From: Nicoletella semolina
GTDB taxonomy: Bacteria > Pseudomonadota > Gammaproteobacteria > Enterobacterales > Pasteurellaceae
Direction: 5' to 3'
Assembly: GCF_004345745.1 (NCBI RefSeq)
Contig: NZ_SLXJ01000001.1
Location: forward strand, 124,001 to 188,000
DNA: 64,000 nucleotides
Shown here: positions 10,152-19,533 of the stretch, piece after piece
Numbering within the stretch: the stretch's first letter is position 1
Layout: each line of letters starts with the position of its first letter
Program-made: the position numbers and the translations under genes
Notes under the pieces: model-generated
The model's database searches: none
The model's input: the letters and a program-made list of their open reading frames with translations, nothing else
What the model was told of the DNA's origin: nothing

Positions 10152-10928
10152 TTAAAATTTTTCACCGTACTCGGGCTTTTTAATATTTTTAAACTGTTTA
10201 GCACGACCAGCTTCAATTAATACTGTGATCTTTTGTGCTGAATCGTGAATGCCCATTTTTTCAAACGATTCTTGCAATAACGGTAGCGCTTCGTAGGTTG
10301 CTTTGCTATTTGGGTAAAGTTGCATCATATTTTGAATACGGTTGCTAACTGCCACATACGCATCACGTTTCATATAGAATTTAGCAATGGCAAGCTCGTG
10401 TTCAGCTAATCGATTTAGTAAATAGGCTGACCACTGCTCTGCTTCTTGGCGATATTGACTTTGAGGGAAATGTTGAATTAATGTTTGGAAACTACCGTAA
10501 GCATTGCGGACAGCATCGACTGCACGCTGAGCATTACTGACTTTAAAGAAATCTTGAACGAAATTATCACTTAAACGTGCATTAGATAATGCTGCCAAAT
10601 AGTAGACATAATCCATACTCGCACTATTTGGGTAGACACGAACGAAACGCTCAGCATCAATGAGAGCCTTGTGATATTCACCTAATTTATAGTTGGCATA
10701 GATTAAACTTAACTCAATTTGTTCACCGAGCATACTGTGAGATTGTGTACTTAAAGCCTCTAAATGACGAATTGCACTATTATAATTACCATCTTGTAAA
10801 TAGGCTTGTCCTTTGTTATATAATTCTTGTTCGGGTATGCCTTCAAATTCATTTTTATCTGAACTTGAGCAGCTAGCCAAGACAAGACTTGCAAAAATAA
10901 TTGAAATAAATGAGCTCAGTTTATTCAT
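10152..10928 (-). CDS. bamD: Outer membrane assembly lipoprotein BamD
   Basis: Essential lipoprotein of the Bam complex that folds and inserts outer-membrane proteins with BamA. 258 residues. Signal peptide with lipobox LASC, lipidated Cys at residue 20. Five TPR-like helical repeats follow (GQAYLQDGNYNSAIRHLEAL, LGEYHKALIDAERFVRVYP, FQTLIQHFPQSQYRQEAEQW, and others). It is divergent from rluD, the same arrangement as in E. coli, which supports the call. The region between the two starts holds both promoters. Confidence 0.96.
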   Translation of the reverse strand: MNKLSSFISIIFASLVLASCSSSDKNEFEGIPEQELYNKGQAYLQDGNYNSAIRHLEALSTQSHSMLGEQIELSLIYANYKLGEYHKALIDAERFVRVYPNSASMDYVYYLAALSNARLSDNFVQDFFKVSNAQRAVDAVRNAYGSFQTLIQHFPQSQYRQEAEQWSAYLLNRLAEHELAIAKFYMKRDAYVAVSNRIQNMMQLYPNSKATYEALPLLQESFEKMGIHDSAQKITVLIEAGRAKQFKNIKKPEYGEKF

Positions 10929-11077
10929 AATGGTTACCTATAAAAAGTGTTTGCAATGAAAAGTTAATGTACAATGCAAATTCGACCAAACGTTGTCAAG
11001 AAAGTTCAGCCTGCAATTGCTGCTATTCTATAGGACATCGCTCAATAAGAAAATCATAAATTTGGAATTTTATTTTA

Positions 11078-12055
11078 ATGACGCAACAAATCACCTTACA
11101 GGCTGAGATAACGCCTGATTTACTCGGAGTACGTTTAGATCAAGCACTCGCACAATTGTTCCCAGATTATTCTCGTTCACGCATTAAAGTTTGGATCGAA
11201 AACGATCAGGTGTGCGTAAACGGAAAAGTTATTAACAAGGCAAGAGAGAAAGTTTTCGGTGGAGAATATATTGAAATTCAAGCGGAAATTGAAGAAGAAA
11301 CTCGTTTTGAGCCACAAGAAATACCGCTCAATATTGTGTATGAGGACGATGAAATTTTAGTCATTAATAAACCGAAAGATCTAGTTGTTCACCCAGGTGC
11401 AGGCAATCCTGATGGCACAATACTTAATGCATTACTTCATTACTTTCCCCAAATTTCGGAAGTACCTCGTGCGGGAATTGTACACCGCTTAGATAAAGAT
11501 ACCACAGGGTTAATGGTTGTTGCCAAGACGATTCCTGCTCAAACACATTTAGTTAATGCATTACAGAAACGCCAGATTACTCGTGAATATGAAGCTATTG
11601 CCACTGGAATTATGACGCAAGGTGGAAAAGTGGATCAGTCAATGGCACGCCACCCAACAAAACGCACAGCAATGGCGGTACACCCAATGGGAAAACCTGC
11701 GGTAACACATTATCGAATTATGGAACGGTTTCGCAATTATACTCGCCTACGCCTACGCTTAGAAACGGGAAGAACGCACCAAATTCGAGTGCATATGGCT
11801 CATATTGCACACCCACTGTTAGGCGACCAGCTATATGGTGGTCGTCCACGTCCACCGAAAGGGGCAAATGCAGAATTTTTAGCTTTGCTGAGAAACTTCA
11901 AACGCCAAGCATTGCACGCTACAATGCTACGCCTTAACCACCCAATAACGGGGGAATTAATGGAATGGCACGCCCCATTACCTAATGATTTTATTGAACT
12001 GATTGACGCATTAAAAGCAGATTATCAGGTTTACAAAGATGAGTTGGATTATTAA
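11078..12055 (+). CDS. rluD: 23S rRNA pseudouridine synthase RluD
   Basis: Makes pseudouridines 1911, 1915 and 1917 in helix 69 of 23S rRNA. 325 residues (E. coli 326). N-terminal S4 RNA-binding domain (RLDQALAQLFPDYSRSRIKVWI), then the catalytic domain with the RluA-family motif GIVHRLDKDTTGLMVV containing the catalytic Asp, and the late motif LRLRLETGRTHQIRVHM. Its divergent pairing with bamD favours RluD over RluA or RluC. Unlike E. coli, yfiH and clpB do not follow; the next gene is elyC on the other strand. Confidence 0.96.
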   Translation: MTQQITLQAEITPDLLGVRLDQALAQLFPDYSRSRIKVWIENDQVCVNGKVINKAREKVFGGEYIEIQAEIEEETRFEPQEIPLNIVYEDDEILVINKPKDLVVHPGAGNPDGTILNALLHYFPQISEVPRAGIVHRLDKDTTGLMVVAKTIPAQTHLVNALQKRQITREYEAIATGIMTQGGKVDQSMARHPTKRTAMAVHPMGKPAVTHYRIMERFRNYTRLRLRLETGRTHQIRVHMAHIAHPLLGDQLYGGRPRPPKGANAEFLALLRNFKRQALHATMLRLNHPITGELMEWHAPLPNDFIELIDALKADYQVYKDELDY

Positions 12056-12081
12056 AAGATAACGAATAGATAGTGTAATTT

Positions 12082-12110
12082 TGTAAGGCTTTACAAGCTT
12101 ACATTTTTTA
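12082..12110. terminator. Terminator between rluD and elyC
   Basis: TGTAAG (12082-12087) pairs with CTTACA (12098-12103), with an inner CTT/AAG extension around one bulged base, followed by a run of T. It serves rluD and perhaps the convergent elyC. Confidence 0.65.
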
Positions 12111-12116
12111 ACTCAT

Positions 12117-12860
12117 TTACCTTTCTTTCCAATATCCTAGCCATTCCTTTAATGCAAGGGTATTGCTATGCAATGCACCAGATTGTGGTATAAAGTACAT
12201 TGCATTTAATCCATAAACTTCAGGGGTTCTTCCTGAGCCGACACTCGCTGGGAGAACTTCAAACCCTTGTTGTTCAAATAGTAATTTTGCTCTTTGCATA
12301 TGCCATTGGTTGGTGATGAGGATAATTTTGGAAATATGTTCTTTTTCTAGAATTTCACGGCTAAATTGGGCATTTTGCTTGGTTGTTTTGGCTTTCTCTT
12401 CTAGCCATTGGGTTGGGACATTAAAGAAAAATTCGAGTTCTCTTGCCATTACGCTCGCTTCGGATTTTGTGTTTGGGCTATTGCCTGTGATTAATAGCGG
12501 TAATTGCGTTTTTCGTTGCAAATAGGCAGCATAACGTACTCGTTCAACGGCAATTTGGTTGGTTGCTAATGAAGCGAATAATTCTTTGCTGTCTCTCAAC
12601 CCTCCACCTAATAGTACGATAGCTTGTGCAGATTGATAATCTTGCAAGGAGAGATTGTCTTCTTTAATGAGAGAGTCGTGCAGTTTTTGCGAAGTGTAGG
12701 GGATACTAAAAATGTATAAAATAAATACGCCAAGTAAGGCAGAAAGATAACCTAATTTATGGTATTTAAAATAGAATAAAATAAACGCAATAACCCACAA
12801 TATGATTAGGTTGAAGGGCGGTAATATGATTGCGGTGAGGTATTTTGTTAAAGCAAACAT
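12117..12860 (-). CDS. elyC: ElyC/SanA/YdcF-family protein (DUF218)
   Basis: Inner-membrane protein of the DUF218 family. E. coli ElyC affects peptidoglycan and lipid-carrier metabolism in the cold. From the preferred ATG (complement at 12858-12860) it is 247 residues beginning MFALTKYLTAI, like ElyC (MLFTLKK...). An in-frame start 15 codons upstream is also possible; neither has a clear ribosome site. Two N-terminal transmembrane helices precede a DUF218 domain with AIVLLGGGLRDS near its start, then LLITGNSPNTKSEASVMARE and ILITNQWHMQRAKLLFEQQG. Convergent with rluD and upstream of the glycan locus on the opposite strand. Confidence 0.85.
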   Translation of the reverse strand: MFALTKYLTAIILPPFNLIILWVIAFILFYFKYHKLGYLSALLGVFILYIFSIPYTSQKLHDSLIKEDNLSLQDYQSAQAIVLLGGGLRDSKELFASLATNQIAVERVRYAAYLQRKTQLPLLITGNSPNTKSEASVMARELEFFFNVPTQWLEEKAKTTKQNAQFSREILEKEHISKIILITNQWHMQRAKLLFEQQGFEVLPASVGSGRTPEVYGLNAMYFIPQSGALHSNTLALKEWLGYWKER

Positions 12861-12993
12861 AATATAATTATTTGTTGAATAATGGAGATTTCTCAAGGCT
12901 TGCATTATTCATTATTCGGTATGAATTGTCTATTGTTTAGCATCAGTTTTAAACTTAGAATGAGTGGCTAAGTCAGTATTGAAAGCGGTCAAA

Positions 12994-13671
12994 ATGATGA
13001 AAAAAATTGCAATTATCCCTGCAAGAGCAGGTTCTAAGGGAATTAAAGATAAGAATTTACAGTTGGTGGGCGGCATTTCTCTTGTTGGGCGTGCGATACT
13101 GGCTGCAAAAGAATCAGGAATGTTTAATCAGATAGTTGTTAGCTCAGATGGTGAGAGAATTCTTGAAGAAGCGGAAAAGTATGGTGCAGCTGCTTTAAAA
13201 CGCCCAATTGAGCTTGCACAAAGTGAGACTAAAACGATTGATGTGGTGTTGCATAGTCTTTGCTCATTGAATATTGAGCAAGGTATTGCAGGGTTATTTC
13301 AGCCTACCAGTCCTTTGCGTAGTGCATTAGATATTCGTAATGCGATGCAATTATTTGTTTCTAGCAATTGTAATTCAGTTATTTCAGCTTGTGAATGTGA
13401 GCATCACCCTTATAAGTCATTCTCACTGGAAGATGAGAAGGTTATCCCTGTTCGTGAGTTGCTTGATTTTGAAGCCCCTCGTCAGCAACTACCTAAAATG
13501 TATCGTGCAAATGGGGCAATTTATCTCAATAACATTAAGAGTTTATTCGAAGAAAAAAATTTCTTTATTCCTCAAGTTAAATTTTATCTAATGCCAACTT
13601 ATCGTTCGGTAGATATAGATGCGACACACGATTTGCAGCTTGCGGAAAGTCTAATTGAGAAAGAGTGCTAA
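12994..13671 (+). CDS. neuA: CMP-N-acetylneuraminate cytidylyltransferase
   Basis: Activates sialic acid with CTP to CMP-Neu5Ac, the donor for the sialyltransferase two genes downstream. About 225 residues from the ATG at 12994 (a second ATG follows immediately); the longer GTG-started reading adds ten codons without family support. N-terminal CTP-binding motif [16 protein letters not shown], then [14 protein letters not shown], the [16 protein letters not shown] segment, and [13 protein letters not shown] near the end (Mg2+ Asp pair). An uptake-like core (AAGCGGTC) lies just before the start. Its stop overlaps the next start (TAATG). No neuB or neuC is present. Confidence 0.93.
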   Translation: MMKKIAIIPARAGSKGIKDKNLQLVGGISLVGRAILAAKESGMFNQIVVSSDGERILEEAEKYGAAALKRPIELAQSETKTIDVVLHSLCSLNIEQGIAGLFQPTSPLRSALDIRNAMQLFVSSNCNSVISACECEHHPYKSFSLEDEKVIPVRELLDFEAPRQQLPKMYRANGAIYLNNIKSLFEEKNFFIPQVKFYLMPTYRSVDIDATHDLQLAESLIEKEC

Positions 13672-14876
13672 TGAAAGCGATAAGAGATAGTGCCATTTAT
13701 CTTATTGGGGAATTTATTTCTCGTGCAATGCCATTGCTGATGTTGCCTTATTTATCACATAAGTTAGGTGTAGAGGGTTTTGGTGAACTTGCTTATTATC
13801 AAACATTTCTTGCACTTTGTTTTATTATTGTGAGCCTTAGTCAAGAAGGGGCGGTTGCTCGTTATTTTTATTTTTATGGTAAGAGGGCGGTAAATCTCAT
13901 TGTTGCTACAGGTTATATTTATACCTTGGTTTTAGGTAGCGTCATTTTATTGATATGTTGGTTGGTGCAATCTGAAATTATGGCATATATTGCACTTTGT
14001 GCCATTTTTCAATCTTTGTTAAGTGTGCAATTAAGTATAAAACAATCTCAAAAGCAGCCTGTGTCGTATGCAAAAATTCAATTTTTGCTGAGTTTATGTT
14101 CTGTATTTTTTACTGTCCTGCTGTTAGAAATTTTTAGTGAGGAATTAGTAACTAAGCGTATTTTAGCAATGATGGTAAGTAATGCGTTTGTTTTTTGTCT
14201 CGTCTTTTTGTTTTATATCAGAAAAATAAAATTTAAACAGTTTAATCTAATAAAATATAAGCAAGCCAGCAGATATTTATTTGGTTTTGGAATGCCACTT
14301 ATTTTACATAATTTAAGTTTATTTTTAAAAGGGCAATTAGATAAAATTTTTATTTATCATCAATTTAGTCAAGCCGATTTAGGACTATATGCGATGGGTA
14401 TTCAGATCTCCACAATATTGATGATCTTTTTACAAGCGATAAATAAGGCGATTATTCCCTATTTCTTTGAGGGTTTGAAGCAGAATAAATTCACATTATC
14501 ACAAATTCATCAATGGGCATTATGCTCATTTATTATTGTGCCAATACCTGCTTTAGTCCTTTCTATTGTCCCTGAAGATATTATTATCGGGGTAATTGGT
14601 AAGAGTTTTTTAGGGGTGAAATATTATATTGTGTTATTTTTAATATCTACAACGTTAACCATTCCCTATTTTATTTTGACTAATTATCTTTTTTATCAAG
14701 GGAAGAATAAACTTATTGCGTTTTGCTCCATAATCTCTACGCTAATTTATGTACTCAGCTTATTTGGACTAATTTTTACTAAAATTGAATATGTTCCTTA
14801 CGCTGGAATTGTTTCCTCATTAGCTATTATTCCAATGTTATATGCGATAACTAAAAAAGTTGAGGTAATAAAATGA
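13671..14876 (+). CDS. Wzx-type oligosaccharide flippase
   Basis: Membrane protein of the MOP/PST superfamily that flips lipid-linked oligosaccharide across the inner membrane. About 401 residues with some twelve hydrophobic segments. The start is typical of Wzx: [20 protein letters not shown] and [17 protein letters not shown] later cytosolic part has [21 protein letters not shown], another flippase landmark. The ATG overlaps the neuA stop by one base, and the next gene overlaps by four, so translation is coupled. Base composition is strikingly AT-rich. By order it corresponds to lsgA of the H. influenzae lsg locus, as I recall it. Substrate unknown. Confidence 0.85.
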   Translation: MKAIRDSAIYLIGEFISRAMPLLMLPYLSHKLGVEGFGELAYYQTFLALCFIIVSLSQEGAVARYFYFYGKRAVNLIVATGYIYTLVLGSVILLICWLVQSEIMAYIALCAIFQSLLSVQLSIKQSQKQPVSYAKIQFLLSLCSVFFTVLLLEIFSEELVTKRILAMMVSNAFVFCLVFLFYIRKIKFKQFNLIKYKQASRYLFGFGMPLILHNLSLFLKGQLDKIFIYHQFSQADLGLYAMGIQISTILMIFLQAINKAIIPYFFEGLKQNKFTLSQIHQWALCSFIIVPIPALVLSIVPEDIIIGVIGKSFLGVKYYIVLFLISTTLTIPYFILTNYLFYQGKNKLIAFCSIISTLIYVLSLFGLIFTKIEYVPYAGIVSSLAIIPMLYAITKKVEVIK

Positions 14877-15793
14877 ACTTAATTATATGTTATACGCCAT
14901 TACAGGTATTAATTGCAGAAAAGATTATCGAGCGTTTTCCGAATGAGCACTTTTATGGAGTAATGATTTATACTGTTGAAAATAAAAAATTCAGATATTA
15001 TGCAGCAAGATTGGAGAGAAAATGCAATAGCTTTTTATCAATGTATCAATCTACTAATAGACTTGACTTATTAAATGGTATTTTTTACTTGAAACGTAAA
15101 TTTAATAATAGGCTATTTGATAAGGTTTTTATAGCCAGTATAAATGAGATTTATATACAGTTTATTTTAAGTGTAATTGGTTTTAATCATTTAAATACAT
15201 TTGATGATGGTACGGCAAACATTGTATCATCAAGTTTTTTCTATACGCCAGAATCAAAAACAATCATCAGAAGTTTAGTGAATACGTTATTAGGTAATCA
15301 GTATAGTGTAGAAAAAATAAAAGTGATATCGGAAATACATTATACAATTTATAAAGGTTTGCCAAATATTAATTGTAATACAGAATTTATTCGTTTATTT
15401 GATCACAATCATCAAGATGTGGATCTTGATGATTGTGTCAATATTTTACTCGGACAGCCGATTTATTTAGATGAGCAAGAAAATATTAAGTTAGCAGAAA
15501 GAGTGGTTAGGAATTTTAATATTCATTATTATCTTCCACACCCAAGAGAGACTTATCTGGTCAAAAATGTGGAATACATTGATACACCATTAATTTTTGA
15601 AGACTATCTTGCACAAGAATACTCAAATAGATCTTGTCGTATATATACTTATTTTAGTAGTGCAGTATTAAATATATCGAGTAAACAAATTGAAATAGTT
15701 TCATTGAGAGTAGATACTAAAGAACCTGCTTTTATTGAATGCTATGACTTACTTGATAAATTAGGTGTAAACATTATTGATATTCGAGAATAA
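14873..15793 (+). CDS. GT52-family sialyltransferase
   Basis: Probable CMP-Neu5Ac-dependent sialyltransferase of glycosyltransferase family 52 (the family of neisserial Lst and H. ducreyi/H. influenzae LOS sialyltransferases). 306 residues, the usual size. Family signs: N-terminal [15 protein letters not shown], a central [11 protein letters not shown] with adjacent acidic residues (candidate catalytic base), and the late HYYLPHPRE region with the conserved His that contacts CMP. The [11 protein letters not shown] segment near residue 260 also fits. The start overlaps the flippase by four bases (ATGA). The presence of neuA in the same operon supports the donor assignment. Linkage (alpha-2,3 or other) cannot be told. 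Confidence 0.82.
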   Translation: MNLIICYTPLQVLIAEKIIERFPNEHFYGVMIYTVENKKFRYYAARLERKCNSFLSMYQSTNRLDLLNGIFYLKRKFNNRLFDKVFIASINEIYIQFILSVIGFNHLNTFDDGTANIVSSSFFYTPESKTIIRSLVNTLLGNQYSVEKIKVISEIHYTIYKGLPNINCNTEFIRLFDHNHQDVDLDDCVNILLGQPIYLDEQENIKLAERVVRNFNIHYYLPHPRETYLVKNVEYIDTPLIFEDYLAQEYSNRSCRIYTYFSSAVLNISSKQIEIVSLRVDTKEPAFIECYDLLDKLGVNIIDIRE

Positions 15794-15794
15794 G

Positions 15795-16571
15795 ATGAAA
15801 AAATATTTAATTTCGTTAGAAAAAGATCAACAACGTAGGGAATTATTTTTTAGGCAGTCAAATAATGATGACTTCATTATTTTTCAAGCTGTCAATACAA
15901 TGAATGAGGCGTTATCAGATCTACATAAGCGGTTTGATTTATCAAAATTTCTGCAACATTATGGACGTAATGTAACCAAGGGAGAAGTTGGTTGTACATT
16001 AAGTCATTTAGGTGTTTATCGAATGATAATAGAGGATAGGGATATTAGAGATGATGAATATAGTCTAATTTGTGAAGATGATGCTCTATTTACGAAAGGA
16101 TTTTATTCTTATTTAGGTCATATTTTATTATCTTCTTTCTCAGGCGATATTGTTATACTTGGACAATCTAAAATTAATCACTTTAATGATATCGAACTGG
16201 AGATTAATTATCCAATAACCTTTAATTTTTTACAGAAAGAGATTAAAAATACTCCCTTTAGGCTGGCGTATCCTTATAAAAATTATTTTGCTGGTACAGT
16301 TTGTTATCTTATTAAAAAGTCATCAGCAGCTAAAATATTAGGTCAATGTGAATTATATTTACCCTATTGGTTGGCTGATGACTTTGTTTTATTTGGTAAT
16401 ACGTTTAATTTGGACACTAAAGTTATTCGTCCTTTAATGGCAATTGAAAATCCTATTTTAAATAGCAATTTATCTCAAGCTAGAGGAGAGATAAAGCAGA
16501 ATACGATAAAAAAATGGTTAAAATACCCAGTGAAGAAATTATTAGCTATAATAAAAAACTTGAAGAAATAA
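15795..16571 (+). CDS. Glycosyltransferase family 25 (LOS biosynthesis)
   Basis: GT25 (LgtB/Lex2B/Lic2A-like) glycosyltransferase, commonly a beta-galactosyl- or glucosyltransferase for LOS outer core. About 258 residues starting MKKYLISLEKDQQRRELFF at the ATG at 15795, the normal GT25 start (a TTG six codons upstream has no support). Other marks: GEVGCTLSHLGVYRMII (the family GxxGCxxSH element), LICEDDALF (acidic motif), and AGTVCYLIKKSSAAKIL. The basic C-terminus KKWLKYPVKKLLAIIKNLKK suggests peripheral membrane binding. It lies directly behind the sialyltransferase, so it plausibly makes the galactose acceptor; that is inference. Confidence 0.85.
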   Translation: MKKYLISLEKDQQRRELFFRQSNNDDFIIFQAVNTMNEALSDLHKRFDLSKFLQHYGRNVTKGEVGCTLSHLGVYRMIIEDRDIRDDEYSLICEDDALFTKGFYSYLGHILLSSFSGDIVILGQSKINHFNDIELEINYPITFNFLQKEIKNTPFRLAYPYKNYFAGTVCYLIKKSSAAKILGQCELYLPYWLADDFVLFGNTFNLDTKVIRPLMAIENPILNSNLSQARGEIKQNTIKKWLKYPVKKLLAIIKNLKK

Positions 16572-16603
16572 TCATAAAATAATTATCTAAAGGAAAGTAA
16601 TCG

Positions 16604-17776
16604 ATGTCTTCATTTCTTAGTTTTTTTTATATTTACGATCCGTGGCTATTCCATTTTATTAGAATGGCATTTATTATGGGAGCTATTGCAATCGGAGTGT
16701 TATGCTATAAAGGAATAAATAATAAGCTACCTCAAGGCATTCAGCTACCTGTAGATAGCTTAGTAGTCAGTCTGTTACTTATTGTAATTTCGCTATTTCC
16801 AATTATTATTCACAGCTCTACAGATTTTTCTGTAATAAAAATGTATTTTAAAGGCTTTCTGCTATTTATTTGTGGGATCGCTGTGTATAATCTAGTTTAT
16901 CTGAATAAAGATAAATCAGCGTTGATTAAAGATCTAAAATTAGGTATTTCCGTTCAAGCTGTGATTGGTTTTCTTGCATTGCTAGGACTGCCTATAATAA
17001 TTGATTTGGCATTATCAACAAATGCAGTTTACCCTAGATTTTACGGCTCTGAGCAGGAATATCGACTGTATAATTTAACATCATCAGGGTTCTTTCAACT
17101 AAGTATTTTTTATTTAATGCTCTTAAATTTTATTCTTGCCTATGATAGAAAGTACAACACTATCCATGGTATTTATATTCTTATGATTTTATTTATTGGG
17201 TTAATTTCTGGGAGAACATTTCTTGCCTTGTCTGTGTTAAGTATTTTATTTTATTTCAGATTTAAATACTTACCTTATTTAATTTTATTTTTAGCTATTT
17301 GTTTGTTATTTACTTTTTTCTTTAATGAACATAAGTATGTACGCCACGCTTTAGAACCGCTAATTAACTTTTTTTATGGTTATGGAAATATAAGTTCATC
17401 GACGGATACTTTAGTTGAGAAACATCTTTTCAAACCTGAATTAAGACAGATTCTTATTGGAGATGGATATTATTATGGTTATTATGGCAGTACGGATTCA
17501 GGATTTTTACGCCAATTTCTCTATGGCGGCATTTTGTATATGTTAAGTTGCTTTTTATTTATGTTTTATTTTATTCGAAAAATTGCATTAAATTGGTTTG
17601 ATGGAAGTTGGAGATTTATGCTCTCATCATTAGTTATACTTAGCGTATTAAATATAAAGGCAGATGCTTATGCTTTTCCAGGAATAATGACGCTATTTTT
17701 AATGTTTCTATCATTATTTGGACGTTCTGGAAAGCGAATCACGTTGTTTAAACCACAAAGGGGCAGTAATGTTTAG
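16604..17776 (+). CDS. Wzy-like glycan polymerase, multi-spanning membrane protein
   Basis: 390-residue membrane protein with about ten hydrophobic segments and one larger periplasmic loop (around residues 235-305, containing SSSTDTLVEKHLFKPELRQILIGDGYYYGYYGSTDSG cut here into parts: LRQILIGDGYYYG and STDSGFLRQF). The motif of the form GDG...DSGFL is common in O-antigen polymerases and ligases (Wzy/WaaL class). With a Wzx next door, polymerase is the best guess; a ligase is the alternative. AGGAAAG precedes the ATG by 6 bases. The 3' end overlaps the next GT2 gene by eight bases. Very AT-rich. Wzy proteins are poorly conserved, so sequence alone does not settle this. Confidence 0.72.
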   Translation: MSSFLSFFYIYDPWLFHFIRMAFIMGAIAIGVLCYKGINNKLPQGIQLPVDSLVVSLLLIVISLFPIIIHSSTDFSVIKMYFKGFLLFICGIAVYNLVYLNKDKSALIKDLKLGISVQAVIGFLALLGLPIIIDLALSTNAVYPRFYGSEQEYRLYNLTSSGFFQLSIFYLMLLNFILAYDRKYNTIHGIYILMILFIGLISGRTFLALSVLSILFYFRFKYLPYLILFLAICLLFTFFFNEHKYVRHALEPLINFFYGYGNISSSTDTLVEKHLFKPELRQILIGDGYYYGYYGSTDSGFLRQFLYGGILYMLSCFLFMFYFIRKIALNWFDGSWRFMLSSLVILSVLNIKADAYAFPGIMTLFLMFLSLFGRSGKRITLFKPQRGSNV

Positions 17777-18650
17777 TATTATTATTCCTTCTTATAATCG
17801 TGTTAATGAAATTCCTGCTTTGCTGAACAGTTTAATGCTTCAAAAAAGGCAGAATTTTGAAGTGATTATTATTGATGATTGCTCAAATGAAGCGGTTAAA
17901 TTGAGTCAAGAATATCCTTTTTCTGTAAATGTTATTCGTAATCAACAGAACCTCGGAGCGGCTCAAAGTCGTAATGTAGGTGTGTATTATGCACGGTATG
18001 ATTGGTTATTGTTTTTAGATGATGATGATCGTTTTAGAAGTGATAAAACCGCAGTTTTAGCCACTGTGATTGAAAATAACCCTAATGCAAATTTTATTTA
18101 CCACAAGGCAGAGTGTGTAATGGTCAATGAAAATTTCCATTATTTAACTCGTCCATTAGCTGAAAATGAAATTAGTTTAAATACGATGTTGCAGGCCAAT
18201 AAAATTGGTGGGATACCAATGATTGCGATTAGAAAATCATTTTTTATAGAAGTGGAGGGATTTTCCAAGAATTTATTATCACTAGAGGATTATGAGTTTA
18301 TTTTAAAACTCATTGCGTCTAATAAATTAAATGCAAAATATATTGATGAAGCATTGACAATTTGTACTTTCCATACAAAACGAGCAAGTGTTTCAACCAA
18401 TACGATGCAAACAAACAATGCAATAGAATATATTCGGAAAAAATATGTAAAAAATATTGAGCAAGCTAAGTGTTTTAAAATAAATGCTCTTTATATGCTT
18501 GCTTATCCACATATAATGAATTTATCTAGAAAAGCAGCAAAATATTATTTTTTAATATTTAAAGAGAGTACAAAGTTAAAATATTTACTTATCGCAATAA
18601 TAGTCTTTATTTCGCCTAAATTAGCAATTCATTTGAAAAGGTTTATTTAA
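17769..18650 (+). CDS. Glycosyltransferase family 2
   Basis: GT-A fold family 2 glycosyltransferase, 293 residues from the ATG at 17769. An upstream TTG-started extension lies wholly inside the polymerase gene and is rejected. N-terminal MFSIIIPSYNRVNEIPALL, nucleotide-binding IIIDDCSNEA and NLGAAQSRNVG, and the DxD-type FLDDDDRF. A later LSLEDYEFILKLI carries the typical ED acid/base motif. The C-terminal 60 residues are basic and hydrophobic (LLIAIIVFISPKLAIHL), suggesting membrane association. Donor and acceptor sugars cannot be predicted. It may correspond to lsgE in H. influenzae by gene order. Confidence 0.85.
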   Translation: MFSIIIPSYNRVNEIPALLNSLMLQKRQNFEVIIIDDCSNEAVKLSQEYPFSVNVIRNQQNLGAAQSRNVGVYYARYDWLLFLDDDDRFRSDKTAVLATVIENNPNANFIYHKAECVMVNENFHYLTRPLAENEISLNTMLQANKIGGIPMIAIRKSFFIEVEGFSKNLLSLEDYEFILKLIASNKLNAKYIDEALTICTFHTKRASVSTNTMQTNNAIEYIRKKYVKNIEQAKCFKINALYMLAYPHIMNLSRKAAKYYFLIFKESTKLKYLLIAIIVFISPKLAIHLKRFI

Positions 18651-19450
18651 TGAAATTCTCGGTATTAATGTCTTTATATATTAAAGAAAGCCCACAATAT
18701 TTAACAGAATGTTTTGAAAGTTTAGCACGACAAACACACCTTGCAGATGAGATTGTGTTGGTATTCGATGGGGCAATTACGCCTGAATTAGAAAATGTTG
18801 TGCAAAATTTTTCGAAAATCTTACCGCTCAAAGAGGTACGCTTGCCACAAAATCGGGGATTGGGAAAAGCATTGAATGCAGGTTTATTACATTGCTCTTA
18901 TGATTGGGTTTTTCGTATGGACACTGATGATATTTGTGTATCAGATCGCTTTGAGAAACAGCTTAATTTTATTCGAGAAAATCCAGATGTAACTATTTTG
19001 GGGGGGCAAATTGCGGAATTTGGCAACCATTTAAGTGAGGTTATTAGTTATCGCCGAGTGCCAACTAGTCAAGCTGAGATTATTAAATTTGCTCAAAAAC
19101 GTTGTCCATTTAACCATATGACTGTAGCTTATCAAAAACAAGCTGTTATTGAGCTTGGAGGGTATGAAGATCTTCAAGAAGACTATTATCTGTGGATTAA
19201 ATTGATGAGTGCGGGCAAAAAAATGGCTAATTTGGCAGATATATTGGTTTATGCGAGGGTTGGTAATGGTATGGTTGGGCGTCGTCGTGGAATGGCACAA
19301 GCTAAAGCTGAATGGCGATTATTTAGGCTTAAACACCGTCTTGGCGTGCAGAATCAAGTGAATGGCTTTACTGTTTTTACAATGCGATCAATTCCTCGAT
19401 TGCTGCCTACCTCTATTTTGCGGCACCTTTATAAATGGACTCGCAGATAG
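18650..19450 (+). CDS. Glycosyltransferase family 2, AmsE/LsgF-like
   Basis: Family 2 glycosyltransferase, 266 residues, last gene of the glycan locus. Starts MKFSVLMSLYIKESPQYL with stop/start overlap TAATG. GT-A signatures: EIVLVFDGAI, NRGLGKALNAGL, the DxD motif RMDTDDI, and the acid/base LQEDYYLWIKL. The C-terminal GRRRGMAQAKAEWRLF and the tail IPRLLPTSILRHLYKWTRR are typical of AmsE-type enzymes, the group containing H. influenzae LsgF. It is less AT-rich than the five genes before it and sits directly before pepA, as lsgF does near pepA in H. influenzae as I recall it. A terminator follows. Confidence 0.87.
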   Translation: MKFSVLMSLYIKESPQYLTECFESLARQTHLADEIVLVFDGAITPELENVVQNFSKILPLKEVRLPQNRGLGKALNAGLLHCSYDWVFRMDTDDICVSDRFEKQLNFIRENPDVTILGGQIAEFGNHLSEVISYRRVPTSQAEIIKFAQKRCPFNHMTVAYQKQAVIELGGYEDLQEDYYLWIKLMSAGKKMANLADILVYARVGNGMVGRRRGMAQAKAEWRLFRLKHRLGVQNQVNGFTVFTMRSIPRLLPTSILRHLYKWTRR

Positions 19451-19488
19451 AGTATGCTGTTCAAATAATAACGATGACGATCAGTATG

Positions 19489-19518
19489 AATGAGAGACAA
19501 ACTGCCTCTCATTTTTTT
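19489..19518. terminator. Bidirectional terminator, glycan locus / pepA
   Basis: AATGAGAG (19489-19496) pairs with CTCTCATT (19506-19513), followed by TTTTTT on the plus strand. The minus strand reads TGAAAAAAATGAGAGG into the stem. It lies between convergent operons. Confidence 0.85.
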
Positions 19519-19533
19519 CATTAATTTTGGCGT

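Noticed and set aside
12964-12993. GTG start extending neuA by ten codons
   Set aside because: The extra residues run through an uptake-sequence core and precede the conserved [11 protein letters not shown] start; ATG at 12994 fits the family.
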